DNA of 64,000 nucleotides, taken from NCBI RefSeq assembly GCF_045679555.1, contig NC_092115.1:32863596-32927595 (forward strand), read 5' to 3'. Positions 12,931-42,240 of this stretch are shown here, piece after piece (positions within the stretch are counted from its first letter, which is position 1; each line of letters starts with the position of its first letter). The translations under genes and the position numbers were made by a program. Under the pieces are notes generated by a model. That model was not told the origin of the DNA. It made no database searches and saw nothing but the letters and a program-made list of their open reading frames with translations. This DNA comes from Salvelinus alpinus (taxonomy: Eukaryota; Chordata; Actinopteri; Salmoniformes; Salmonidae).

Positions 12931-13520
12931 CTGCTAACTCATATTAACTCCTCCTGTTGACTCCCTCTGATATCCCTCTGTTAGTCCTAGTAACTCCTTC
13001 TGACTACTTCTAGTAACTCCTTCTGACACCTTCTAGTAACTCCTTATGATACCGGTTTTACAGCTGCACCACCGAGAGCATCCTGACGGGTTGCATCACT
13101 GCCTGGTATGGCAACTGCTCGGCCTCCGACCGCAAGGCACTACAGCCACCCTCTTCTACGCTGCTGCTACTCTCAGTTATTATCTATGTATAGTCACTGT
13201 AATAACTCTACCTACGTGTACATATTACCTCAATTACCTCGACACCAGTGCCCCCGCACATTGACTCTGTTCCGGTACCCCCTGTATATAGCCCCGCTAT
13301 TGTTATTTACTGCTGCTCTTTAATTATTTGTTATTCTTATCTCTTTTTTCTTTTTTTGTGGTATTTTCTTAAATCTGCATCGTTGGTTAGGGGCTTGTAA
13401 GTAAGCGTTTCACTGTTAGGTCTACACCTGTTGTATTCGGCGCATGTGACAAATACAATTTCATTTGAACTCCTTCTGCTATCTCCTAGTAATTCCTTCT
13501 GCTATCTCCTTCTCTTCCTT
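12931..13520 (+). repeat. Degenerate minisatellite split by a LINE tail
   Basis: Loose copies of a unit like CTAGTAACTCCTTCTGAC occur at 12931-13048. The same motif resumes at 13468-13520 (GAACTCCTTCTGCTATCTCC). The LINE fragment 13050-13467 lies between the two halves. Confidence 0.65.
13050..13467 (+). mobile_element. LINE 3' end fragment
   Basis: The first part reads as the tail of the reverse transcriptase (ESILTGCITAWYGNCSASDR, 13073-13132). It jumps directly to the 3' untranslated region with CCCCCTGTATATA and GGTTAGGGGCTTGTAAGTAA, ending GTGACAAATACAATTTCA. The 3' region matches the LINE at 46195-47572. Dead 5'-truncated copy with an internal deletion. Confidence 0.75.
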
Positions 13521-13878
13521 GGTTGCTGAGAGCAGCAGAGTTCTGTGGCAGAACAGCACATCTTGTTTACTAGGCCAACGGCTCTCAATCTCAGCAGCCA
13601 GCCTGTCAAACCAACCTCCAACACCTCAACTTTAAAATGTCAATACAAGCCCAAATCACAAAGCTTTGGGTTTGGTTCATAATGTTTGTTCAGTTAATGT
13701 TATATTCTTACACCCTCACCAACACACATTAATATACCAATACAGATTTTAAATAATAGTCAATGGACTGGCAAATGACTAACTTGTCTTGCAACCTTCA
13801 GTTTATTTCACAAAATTGTACCTGTTTCTATGAGGCCCAGGCTGTGTGTTACGTTCTCCCTGTGTTTGTGTGTTCCAG

Positions 13879-32356
<18,478 letters not shown>

Positions 32357-32681
32357 GATCCCGTGAAATCAATCTGTAGGACTAGGAGGCCTCCTCAGCC
32401 CAGCCAGGCCCAGGCTCTGTACAGAGCATGAATAGTTAGGGTGGAAAAAATAGATCTGTTTGTGCGTTACTGATATGTTAGGACCCTGGAGCTGACAGCC
32501 CAAGGTTAGAACTGAAGGACCAGAGAGGAGTAACATATGTCAGACTATGTCACGTGGGTCCAAATGGTGACTGTAAAATATGCCTGTATGCTGTATATAG
32601 CCGCACGTTTCTTTCAAAGTGTTCCCTTGAATATCTACCTCCTAATCTCTCTCTGAAGATGAATGGTGCTTATACTGTGTC

Positions 32682-32687
32682 AATAAA
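32682..32687 (+). terminator. spidr: spidr polyadenylation signal
   Basis: AATAAA stands 326 nt after the spidr stop and is followed by a GT-rich stretch (TTGTATTATATGTTAGTGTA), as expected for a cleavage site near 32,705. Confidence 0.65.
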
Positions 32688-32932
32688 CCTTGTATTATAT
32701 GTTAGTGTATTTGTTTACCTTTTTCTGTACTTTCTTCCACTAGCTGTGAAAATGTTATTCTCGAGAAGTGGCCCAACTCCAACTGAGGTAGATTCTTGGC
32801 CCCAGCAAATCCATATAAAACATACTTTAACCATGCCAAGTAATTTATAATCACATATGTACTAATATGTTCATCCCAAACACACTCATAGACAATGTTG
32901 ATTTGTATGACTTTTCAGCACTTTTATTAGAG

Positions 32933-32938
32933 ATTCCA
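32933..32938 (-). terminator. cebpd: cebpd polyadenylation signal
   Basis: TTTATT on the plus strand is AATAAA on the minus strand, about 320 nt past the cebpd stop. Transcript ends of spidr and cebpd would then lie about 200 bp apart, tail to tail. Confidence 0.55.
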
Positions 32939-33256
32939 TAAGACAAATATTTAACGTTTTTTTAATATAAACTATATAAAATTCAAACATGCTCTTGTTC
33001 TTACAAAGTTTGGAATTATAAAACATGTACCATATCTGGTATAACAACAACTAAATGAAGTAGTAAAATAATTTAATATAGAAAAACAAATCCCCCAAAA
33101 AGATTATGGCAACAATATGGGAGGAAGCCTACGTTTCCAGTACATTTCCAGTGCCATAAATGTAAGCTTGTTTATAATGCATCTGTTACAGATGGTAAGT
33201 CTGTGTTGAGGTATGTATTTCAAAAGTTCAGTTAATTAGAAAGTAAGATTAATTGG

Positions 33257-34168
33257 TCACCGTCTAGCCCCACCCGTGGTCCCCAAAAACGAGGAGTTGT
33301 GATTGGGAAGCTGCTTGAAGAAATCTCTCAGGCCAGTGAGCTCACTGGTTAGTTGATCGATTGTTTTGTGTAATCTGTCATTCTCTGAACCCAGTTCAAG
33401 CATTTTTTGCTGCATTTCCACGTTGCGTTGCTTTGCTTTGTCCCTACTTTTCCTCACTGCAACGTTATTCCTCTCACGTCTCTGGCGGTACTCTTGGCTG
33501 TACCTGTCAAAATTCTTTTTCCCTTTCTCCTTGCCGACCTTCCGAGGAGAGGAGTGGGCTGATTGGCTTGAGAGAGGCTCTGGGGTTGATGGTGGCGTTG
33601 GTTGTCCCATGGGAAGGCTCACGGAGGTCTGCGCGCAGTTTTTGATCTGGGAAGGTAACGACGAGGACATGTCATTGTCGCTCCAGTCCGATTCCTGTTT
33701 GATCGGTGCACTGAAGACCCCCTTGTCAAATCCACCCTTGAGCTTCCTCTCGAACTCTTTTTGGCTTCCAACTGCGTATGCGTTGGTTGAACAGTTTGAC
33801 AGCTGCTGCATATTGCTGGACGACGTAGTCGAGCTTGGCATGTAGAAGTCTGTCTTCTCTTGCTTCACAGTGTTGAATAAGTCAAGGAAAAGTTCATCGT
33901 TGCAGAGTTCCAGGTGTGGTACTGCTGTCATCGACTCTATGTAGGAGCTGAAGTCGATGGCACTCTCGTCGTCGTACATTGCAGGGGCTGTGTTCAGCTC
34001 GGCCATGGTTGTGTCCTCGCCCGTGCCATGATCACTTCTCCCGGGTTTGCAGACCCCCTGAAGACCCCTGCTCAGCTTATTGTCGTAGAAGTTTGTAGGC
34101 TCCATCGCCCAACTCATGTTGCATTGTGGAGACACGCACTGAGAATCCAGGCTGTATATATCACACAT
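33257..34168 (-). CDS. cebpd: C/EBP delta, bZIP transcription factor
   Basis: An unbroken single exon of 303 codons on the minus strand, stop TGA at 33257-33259; C/EBP genes are typically intronless. The C-terminal bZIP has a basic region at about residues 222-248 ([20 protein letters not shown]) and a leucine zipper at about 250-285 ([20 protein letters not shown]). The N-terminal activation part carries the family motif [16 protein letters not shown] (65-80) followed by [12 protein letters not shown] (87-98). VKQE (101-104) and IKQE (156-159) fit the SUMO-acceptor consensus. C/EBP delta binds CCAAT-like sites as a dimer in the nucleus and acts in acute-phase response and adipocyte differentiation. 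Length agrees with vertebrate CEBPD (about 270-300). The match to DESAIDFS and the position beside spidr favour delta over beta. Confidence 0.93.
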   Translation of the reverse strand: MCDIYSLDSQCVSPQCNMSWAMEPTNFYDNKLSRGLQGVCKPGRSDHGTGEDTTMAELNTAPAMYDDESAIDFSSYIESMTAVPHLELCNDELFLDLFNTVKQEKTDFYMPSSTTSSSNMQQLSNCSTNAYAVGSQKEFERKLKGGFDKGVFSAPIKQESDWSDNDMSSSLPSQIKNCAQTSVSLPMGQPTPPSTPEPLSSQSAHSSPRKVGKEKGKKNFDRYSQEYRQRRERNNVAVRKSRDKAKQRNVEMQQKMLELGSENDRLHKTIDQLTSELTGLRDFFKQLPNHNSSFLGTTGGARR

Positions 34169-34418
34169 GAACTCTGCTTTCTGCCCTCGTGGGATCGGAC
34201 GTCAATAGATTTCGTTACTTAGTAGCCAGGTAGTTGGAACAAGCTTGATACAATGTATCACGCTCACTGTATTACTGGAGCTTCTTCTTCCCTTTCCCCA
34301 ACGTTGCTTCTTTTAAGTGGTGTTTAGGTTTATTCTAAAATAGTGGCGGTATATTAAGGTCTGTAACTTCTCTGAAGTCTCTGTATTTCGCGGAGTGTAT
34401 TTTGTATCTTTCCTCTGC

Positions 34419-34478
34419 TTACGTCAAAGGTTTACCTCCCCCTTTGACAAGCCAGTAGAGTCTAGTTTGAATCACGTG
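34419..34478 (-). promoter_or_regulatory. cebpd: Possible cebpd upstream elements: CRE-like site and E-box
   Basis: TTACGTCA at 34419-34426 is a CRE/ATF-type site and CACGTG at 34473-34478 a palindromic E-box, 250-310 bp upstream of the cebpd start codon. CEBPD promoters are known to use CREB-type sites. No clear TATA box was found. Confidence 0.4.
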
Positions 34479-34479
34479 G

Positions 34480-35052
34480 TCTCCCTAGCTCCCATTTGAG
34501 GAGAGAAGGGTGTGCGCACATGACACCCTCTTTCTATACTACGAGTGTATTGGGGGGATTCGATTATGCTGAACCGCGGGGCACCGGTGTATGACCTGTG
34601 AGGTCAACGGGCAAAAGCGATGAGGTAGCAGCGTCCTCTCAAATCGAACAGTAATCTGCGCCGCTCTGCCATGTCAACGATGCAGCATGGTGCATTGTCC
34701 AGAAACACCACTTTTCCATAAATATGTTTGAATTTTCAATCTAGTTTTCATTGGAAAGGTAGTTAGTGTTTTTCTCAAAGCGGTCACTTGCATGTGAAAA
34801 CATAGAATCCTACTCATTATGCCACATGCTTAATTACTTAACTTTAGTTTTGAGGCGACTACGCCGTGGGCTTTAAACGGCGAACCTGGCTCACGCCCGG
34901 GAGGAAGCCCGGTTCCAAAACGAATGCAATCAACTTTCACCCAGGGCAAAACACGCCAAGGCGCCCGGGCCAGGTGAATCGAATTCCCTAACTGACAAGC
35001 GCACAAGTTCATGCTGCGTATGTGGAGCCAGAGTAGGCATCATCGTGTAAAC
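34480..35052. other. cebpd upstream region, no gene seen
   Basis: Nothing recognisable beyond the E-box region. GC content is raised around 34850-34980 (CACGCCCGGGAGGAAGCCCG), which may be a repeat or regulatory remnant. Confidence 0.35.
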
Positions 35053-35182
35053 CAGTGGTTCCCAACCGTTGGTACCCCTAAAGTACCCCCTCATGTAGTT
35101 TTTACCAGTAGGCCTATGGTCTCATGAGTCTTCTCAAGTACCCACTGTGGGTAGGCCAAGTACCCTTGGTTGGGAACCATTG
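35053..35182. mobile_element. hAT-type MITE, 130 bp
   Basis: Ends CAGTGGTTCCCAACC and its inverse GGTTGGGAACCATTG. Flanked by GTGTAAAC on the left and ATGTAAAC on the right, a 7/8 match for an 8-bp hAT target duplication. Lies about 0.9 kb upstream of the cebpd start codon. Confidence 0.8.
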
Positions 35183-35576
35183 ATGTAAACTGTCAAGTGC
35201 ACGTCTCTGGTCATATGACATTGTGGGCAGTGGAAATGTTACATAATGAGCAATATTTTATATTCACAGATTTGTGTACAGTATGTGCCGTTGTCTATAA
35301 AATAAATGAAATGTCCATGATGGCCCTGGAAAGTAGGTTATCATGGTTATTAATTTGATATAAAGGCATTGTTACTATATAGAAGAATGCAGAGTAATTA
35401 CTTATGATAAGAGCAATTCTGATGTGTTCCCGGAATTTGTTTCATCCCATTCCCATAAATTCTATGAAAACCTAAAGATATGCATTCTGTATTTTGAGTG
35501 ATAGTCGAAAAATGTTGACACATTTCTCATGACGCCACCTTGTGGTAAAGGTTTACACTAGCGCCCCTGAGTGGAA
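35183..35576. other. Intergenic, no gene seen
   Basis: AT-rich, unique-looking sequence between the MITE and the repeat that hosts the Harbinger pair. Confidence 0.4.
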
Positions 35577-36737
35577 TTTTTATTTATTTTTATTTCACCT
35601 TTATTTAACCAGGGGCCTGTTGCACAAAACTAGGATAAGGGATTAAGCCAGGATATCTTGGTGATCCTGGCTCAATTGATCCGTAATCCGGTTGCACTAA
35701 AGATGGATAGGGGGCAGGAGGATATGTTATGGTATAAATTACCATGGAGATTTATTCTGTGGAGCTAGCCTGCTCCAGACCAGGCTAAATTCCAGGATCT
35801 ATTTAATCTCATCCCTAATGTCAGTCAGCAGTCACCACAAATGGAAACCAATAGTTATTTCACTGCTCACTATACATTGTTATCACATATAACTAGACCC
35901 ACTGTTATTATTTAAACGTTTGTGATCATTCATTTCAATGATTTTGGATAAAAAATGATTTTTAGATGATGTTGCTATCATTAGATAATTTACAGTTTCC
36001 CATAGACTATAAGGCTATATATAAAATGATAGAATATTAGGGCCACAGAGGGGAAAAAAACACAAGTCATAATATTGTAACCAGTTGTTTTAAAGGAGGA
36101 CAGTTGTTAAAATGACAGATGTGGGGCATTTCGTGAAATTGTACTTCAGTATGGTTTCATAAACAAAGACATGCTGATGTGCCAGAATATTAAGTATCAC
36201 ATTGTCATAAGTATCAAAACTGTAAAAACAATATGTAGCTTTTCTGCAGAAAGAACCAGCCTCATAAATTTATGACTTTATCCTTTTTCTTCAGTGTGGC
36301 CCTAGTACTCTGTCATATAAACAAATACACATTCCATATGAATATAAAAACACAATGTGTAACATTATGTTCCTTTATTGAATAAGGACAAAACAAAGCA
36401 GGTAAACCATCAGCTCCTTTCGAAACTGAAGTCACAGTGACTCTACAAGATGGAAAGCACAGAATCCAAGCATATTATACAAAATGATACATACACATTC
36501 AAAGGTCTGTATATAACACACCCTGCATGTCTGCACACTAAAATAAATGCAGGACAAATCCATACACATCAACTGAACAGACAAATGAATGGATGCAGTA
36601 GCCTCCCTGCAGCCTTGTATTACACACAGTATACCGCACAAACATCATAAGAGGCCAAATTCGTCAAACGAACCCAAAAAAAACCAAATTCCTCTGCCAC
36701 CGCAGGACATATTTAACCAAAATTGAAAGCACACATA

Positions 36738-38065
36738 CTAACTAAAATAATTCAACACATATTGGTCCCTCAGCAGCCGACCACTGTCGTCATCAGGGAA
36801 GATTGCCGGATTGTCCCAGTCCATGGCTGGTGGCACTCTGGGGGCCCTCTCCTTCCTCAGGCAGGCCACATTGTGGAGGACAGCACAAGCCACAGTAATA
36901 TCACATGCCCTAACAGGGCTGACCCTTAATTTGTGAAGGCAGTGAAAGCGTGCCTTCAGGAGGCCAAAGGTCATTTCAACTCTGGCCCTGGTCCTGGCAT
37001 GGGCATGGTTGTAGGCCTGCTGTGCTTCCTGGGGGTCTGTGAAAGGTGTCAGGAGAAAAGGCTGGCAGCCATACCCCCTGTCTCCCAGCAACACACCAGA
37101 GAATTCACCTGTCAACACAAAATCTCATCATTACTACCTCATAAACACAGTGATATTCTTGACACAGCCATGATGGTTATAAATAGGGGTTGTGTGGCTT
37201 ACCTTGTGATAGGCACTGATAGATTTCAGAGGCCCGAAAGATTCTGGAGTCATGGACTGAGCCAGGCCATTTTGCCACAACATTGCTGATCACACAGTCA
37301 GCATTGCAGACCATCTGAAATCATAAGATGAGGAATATTACACCAATCAATGCACATCACTGGCAATGCAGAGTGTTCGTCAATGGACAATATCAAAAAG
37401 TTATGTTCACCTGAACATTAATGCTGTGAAAGGATTTCCTATTCACAAAATCGGCCTCATGGGCACCTGAGGGGGCTTTTATCCTTGTGTGTGCAGTCCA
37501 CTGCACCAATGACATTGGGGAAACCTGTCACACAAAGTAATGAGTATCCTACTATGTGTTAACAGTTGTCCTGTAATTTGTAGATCCTCTTACCTGCAAT
37601 CCTATAGAACTCCTCTTTGATGTCACAGAGTCTTCTGTGGCCAGGGAAGGAGATGAAGACATCTGCTAATGCTTTGATAGCCAGACACACACTCCTTATT
37701 GTGCGGCAAATTGTGGCCTTGTTCAGCTGTTCTGCATCCCCCACTGAGTACAGGAAGGCTCCACTAGCAAAAAAGCGCAAGGCCACACAAACCATTTGCT
37801 CCACACTCAGTGCATGGCTCCGTGCAGTGCGGTGCTTAATCCTGGGACCCAGTAGTCTGCATAGATACCTGATGCCATCTGCAGAAAACCTGTATCTTTC
37901 ATATAGATGGTCATCAGGGAAGGCCAGTGGGTCCAACCGGTCCCTGAAGACCCTTTCTCGCCTGAAGGCTCTCCTCAGCACAAGTGCTTCTTCATCCACC
38001 ACATCTCGCACGAATGGGCATGCCATTGTCAGAGCAGAAAGGAACACACAATTTTGGGCCTTCAT
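36738..38065 (-). pseudogene. HARBI1-type Harbinger nuclease, copy A, one frameshift
   Basis: Exons on the minus strand: 38065-37594, 37524-37411, 37314-37203, 37108-36738. Exon 1 starts MKAQNCVFLSALTMACPFVR and carries the HTH-like region (SHALSVEQMVCVALRFFASG). Exon 2 begins FPNVIGAVDCTH with the first catalytic Asp. Exon 3 has PGSVHDSRIF (second Asp). Exon 4 has GDRGYGCQPF and RARVEMTFGLLK (the Glu). Exon 2 is 114 nt where 116 are needed; two bases are missing in the Cys-Thr-His-(Ile-Arg) stretch (GCACACACAAGG). Without that the protein would be about 356 residues, close to HARBI1 (349). It cannot make an active nuclease as spliced here. Confidence 0.85.
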
Positions 38066-38246
38066 ATAGGCTAGTGGCCACACCTGGTGCTGGGGGGGTG
38101 GGCAAAAGAGGGCGATGCCTTATAACGATGACTTGGTTGTACTGATTGCTGGGAAAATAAAAAAAACCTTAGAAAGATGCCACCGTCCTGTGTGCTCACA
38201 ATAAGAGCTCATATGTCATGGCTCACTTGACTTTACGAGAATATAC

Positions 38247-39386
38247 CTAATTTTTATTTTGAGCTGTGTCATCTTCTTGGAGCTGGGGGAGGAAAGAAAA
38301 ATAATGATTAATACATTTGTGTTACAGTTAGCATACAGTGTACATTGAAGGCATATCTCACCTCCCTCTCAAGTTTTTTTATTTCAAGGTCCAGTTTCCT
38401 AATTGTCCTCTTTTTTATTTCGGACTCCAGTGCAAGATTTTCCATCTTTTTCTTCTTGTACTGAATGTCTATGTCTGCCAGTTCTATTTGGCGCCGGAGG
38501 TGGTTGCCATACAACTTTCTGATAGCTTGTGAGCTCTGTGAACACAATACAATTAGCGCAGCTGGAATTTGGCAGGATGTGGTGTCCTTTTATTAATACG
38601 CACTATGTTGCCAGGCTGGTTTTCCCACTGTATAGCATCTGGGTCCTGTAAAAGAAATTAGATTTTTTGATTTTGATGAGGACTCCTCACCATTGTAGAG
38701 TAAATAGTACTTTCACAGTCTTAACATGATACCTCATGCCTTCTGGAATCCAGAGAGATGGTCTCCTCCTCATCATCGTCTCCATCATGTGCTGTTGCTG
38801 CTGCACTGGGGCCTTCACCCTATCACATTTAATCGGATTCATATTGAAGCTAGTAGACAAGACATGCCAGGCCTACAGTATGCCTTTGATGGAGTACTCA
38901 CTGGATCAGCATCGTCTGGTGCTTGTGCTGGTGGCTCTAACAGGAACACAGTGCTGCCAGACACTGCAAGGCAATAGGTAAACCAAAGTCAGACAGTCCA
39001 AATTGATTCAATATGAATGTGGTTGTATCCCATGTAGAGATGGAAGGACATACCTTGAATGAAGCGGGTGGCATCTTGGGAGGAACCTATGCTCGTCTCT
39101 TTCCCCCCAGGGATCCCCTCTAAGACGGGCCTGCCTTTATTTAGCTCCAAGGCCATGTCCTCTGCTGGGGTAAGGTCAGCCTTTGGTGACCCACCACCCG
39201 TGCCTTGTCTGTGGGTATTCTTTTTCACTGCTAAAACAGTACAGACAATGTGTGAGCAGGCACCTTCTGGGTACAATATATGCTTGTGCTTTGTTAAATA
39301 TTAGTCAGGGACCATACCATTCTGCAGAATGTTCTTGTATTTGATTTTGACCTGCTGCCATGTCCGTTTTGGCCCGTTCATGTTTA

Positions 39387-39428
<42 letters not shown>

Positions 39429-39847
39429 TTAATGGAGTCACACTGCAAAAAATTACTTGGTATTTTTGTCTTGTTTTCAGTAAAAATATCAAAAAATTTA
39501 TCATAGCTTTATACAGTGTGATGGAGTTACTTTACACAATTTCACTCATATCTGCAGTGCATTTCAATTAAAAATTTAACCGTTTCATAATTACAGTACA
39601 ACTGCATTTTTGGAGATGTGAATTAAATATTTGAATTGTAATTGTGATGTTTCAGCGGAGCGGTGAGTGTGTAATTGTGCACTACTTACGCATTCAAGCG
39701 GTCTGCAATACTTTGCCACGCTTTTTCTCTTTGCTTTATCACTGTGGCGGTGTTGCCTTTCTTCTTAATTATATCTTTTACCTCCTCGTATGCCTCCATG
39801 AGGATTTGTGCTTCCGACGGGGAAAAGTACGCGGCTCTAGTTGCCAT
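38247..39847 (-). CDS. Harbinger Myb/SANT-like DNA-binding protein, copy A, intact
   Basis: Eight exons on the minus strand with GT/AG borders and matching phases: 39847-39690, 39388-39318, 39230-39054, 38963-38902, 38819-38733, 38645-38604, 38535-38362, 38282-38247. They total 807 nt, 268 residues plus stop. Residues 1-76 form a Myb/SANT-like trihelix domain (start MATRAAYFSPSEAQILMEAY, then EKAWQSIADRLNALNMNGPK and RTWQQVKIKYKNILQN). An acidic stretch DDDEEE follows near residue 172. Residues 200-257 form a charged coiled coil (RRQIELADIDIQYKKKKMEN). In known Harbinger elements this partner carries the nuclease to the nucleus and to the element ends. No break was seen, so it could still be made. 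Confidence 0.85.
39390..39427 (+). repeat. (CA)n run in a Harbinger intron
   Basis: About 18 CA units at the end of the first intron of the Myb-like gene in copy A, next to the acceptor of its second exon. Absent from copy B because of the deletion there. Confidence 0.85.
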
Positions 39848-40074
39848 GGTAAATCAGTTAATCTGTGATCTGTGGCGGGGTCTATTTGAGTGAGCCGTGA
39901 GCGCGCACCTATCCAGGATTGGTTTCACCTGGCTTAATGAATCCGTGTCTGCTCATCCTGGCTTGGTCTTTGTGCAACCAATTAAGCCTGGACGCACATG
40001 TTTTGGCTTCATTGAGCTCAGCTGAGTCATTTATCCCGGATGTCTTAATTCTACTTTTGTGCAACAGGCCCCAG

Positions 40075-40114
40075 GTCGCAATTGTAAATGAGAACGTGTT
40101 CTCAATTTGCCTAC
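40075..40114 (-). repeat. 40-bp spacer between the Harbinger copies, inverted
   Basis: It begins GTCGCAATTGTAAATGAGAA and ends CTCAATTTGCCTAC. The inverse joins cleanly to the outer flanks (TTTAACCAG before, CTGGCCAAG after) as the uninterrupted host repeat. So the spacer is flipped relative to both flanks. Confidence 0.85.
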
Positions 40115-40158
40115 CTGGGGCCTGTTGCACAAAAGTAGAATCCGATTAAATGTGATAG

Positions 40159-40731
40159 GGTGAAGGCCCCAGTGCAGCAGCAACAGCACATGATGGAGAC
40201 GATGATGAGGAGGAGACCATCTCTCTGGATTCCAGAAGGCATGAGGTATCATGTTAAGACTGTGAAAGTACTATTTACTCTACAATGGTGAGGAGTCCTC
40301 ATCAAAATCAAAAAATCTAATTTCTTTTACAGGACCCAGATGCTATACAGTGGGAAAACCAGCCTGGCAACATAGTGCGTATTAATAAAAGGACACCACA
40401 TCCTGCCAAATTCCAGCTGCGCTAATTGTATTGTGTTCACAGAGCTCACAAGCTATCAGAAAGTTGTATGGCAACCACCTCCGGCGCCAAATAGAACTGG
40501 CAGACATAGACATTCAGTACAAGAAGAAAAAGATGGAAAATCTTGCACTGGAGTCCGAAATAAAAAAGAGGACAATTAGGAAACTGGACCTTGAAATAAA
40601 AAAACTTGAGAGGGAGGTGAGATATGCCTTCAATGTACACTGTATGCTAACTGTAACACAAATGTATTAATCATTATTTTTCTTTCCTCCCCCAGCTCCA
40701 AGAAGATGACACAGCTCAAAATAAAAATTAG
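40159..40731 (+). pseudogene. Harbinger Myb-like gene remnant, copy B (last four exons)
   Basis: Exons 40159-40245, 40333-40374, 40443-40616 and 40696-40731 correspond to exons 5-8 of the copy A gene. The DNA-binding exons are deleted. What remains is the acidic segment and the coiled coil (SSQAIRKLYGNHLRRQIELA). Confidence 0.85.
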
Positions 40732-40912
40732 GTATATTCTCGTAAAGTCAAGTGAGCCATGACATATGAGCTCTTATTGTGAGCACACAGGACGGTGGCA
40801 TCTTTCTAAGGTTTTTTTTATTTTCCCAGCAATCAGTACAACCAAGTCATCGTTATAAGGCATCGCCCTCTTTTGCCCACCCCCCCAGCACCAGGTGTGG
40901 CCACTAGCCTAT

Positions 40913-42240
40913 ATGAAGGCCCAAAATTGTGTGTTCCTTTCTGCTCTGACAATGGCATGCCCATTCGTGCGAGATGTGGTGGATGAAGAAGCACTTGTGC
41001 TGAGGAGAGCCTTCAGGCGAGAAAGGGTCTTCAGGGACCGGTTGGACCCACTGGCCTTCCCTGATGACCATCTATATGAAAGATACAGGTTTTCTGCAGA
41101 TGGCATCAGGTATCTATGCAGACTACTGGGTCCCAGGATTAAGCACCGCACTGCACGGAGCCATGCACTGAGTGTGGAGCAAATGGTTTGTGTGGCCTTG
41201 CGCTTTTTTGCTAGTGGAGCCTTCCTGTACTCAGTGGGGGATGCAGAACAGCTGAACAAGGCCACAATTTGCCGCACAATAAGGAGTGTGTGTCTGGCTA
41301 TCAAAGCATTAGCAGATGTCTTCATCTCCTTCCCTGGCCACAGAAGACTCTGTGACATCAAAGAGGAGTTCTATAGGATTGCAGGTAAGAGGATCTACAA
41401 ATTACAGGACAACTGTTAACACATAGTAGGATACTCATTACTTTGTGTGACAGGTTTCCCCAATGTCATTGGTGCAGTGGACTGCACACACAAGGATAAA
41501 AGCCCCCTCAGGTGCCCATGAGGCCGATTTTGTGAATAGGAAATCCTTTCACAGCATTAATGTTCAGGTGAACATAACTTTTTGATATTGTCCATTGACG
41601 AACACTCTGCATTGCCAGTGATGTGCATTGATTGGTGTAATATTCCTCATCTTATGATTTCAGATGGTCTGCAATGCTGACTGTGTGATCAGCAATGTTG
41701 TGGCAAAATGGCCTGGCTCAGTCCATGACTCCAGAATCTTTCGGGCCTCTGAAATCTATCAGTGCCTATCACAAGGTAAGCCACACAACCCCTATTTATA
41801 ACCATCATGGCTGTGTCAAGAATATCACTGTGTTTATGAGGTAGTAATGATGAGATTTTGTGTTGACAGGTGAATTCTCTGGTGTGTTGCTGGGAGACAG
41901 GGGGTATGGCTGCCAGCCTTTTCTCCTGACACCTTTCACAGACCCCCAGGAAGCACAGCAGGCCTACAACCATGCCCATGCCAGGACCAGGGCCAGAGTT
42001 GAAATGACCTTTGGCCTCCTGAAGGCACGCTTTCACTGCCTTCACAAATTAAGGGTCAGCCCTGTTAGGGCATGTGATATTACTGTGGCTTGTGCTGTCC
42101 TCCACAATGTGGCCTGCCTGAGGAAGGAGAGGGCCCCCAGAGTGCCACCAGCCATGGACTGGGACAATCCGGCAATCTTCCCTGATGACGACAGTGGCCG
42201 GCTGCTGAGGGACCAATATGTGTTGAATTATTTTAGTTAG
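40913..42240 (+). pseudogene. HARBI1-type Harbinger nuclease, copy B, same frameshift as copy A
   Basis: Exons 40913-41384, 41454-41567, 41664-41775 and 41870-42240. The protein segments are identical to copy A wherever compared (exon 1 and exon 4 frames). The two-base loss in exon 2 is the same, so the defect predates the separation of the copies or was spread by gene conversion. Confidence 0.85.

Larger units (their letters stand above)
35613..40071 (-). mobile_element. PIF/Harbinger transposon, copy A (full length)
   Basis: 4,459 bp with inverted ends GGGCCTGTTGCACAAAA and target duplication CAG on each side (35610-35612 and 40072-40074), inside CCWGG. Both Harbinger genes are on the minus strand: a Myb/SANT-like DNA-binding gene (39847-38247) and a HARBI1-type nuclease (38065-36738). 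Splice sites of both are well formed. The Myb-like gene is open and the nuclease has one frameshift shared with copy B. The CWG duplication matches what is known for the zebrafish Harbinger3 type. Near identity with copy B points to very recent activity or gene conversion. Confidence 0.92.

Noticed and set aside
33366-33845. Open frame of 159 codons on the plus strand
   Set aside because: It lies wholly antisense to cebpd and has no recognisable domain.
37617-38069. 150-codon frame on the plus strand, repeated at 40909-41361 minus
   Set aside because: Antisense of exon 1 of the Harbinger nuclease in both copies.
37559-42240. Host HARBI1 gene instead of a transposon
   Set aside because: The protein resembles HARBI1, but there are two inverted copies with terminal repeats, target duplications and a linked Myb-like gene, which marks mobile elements.
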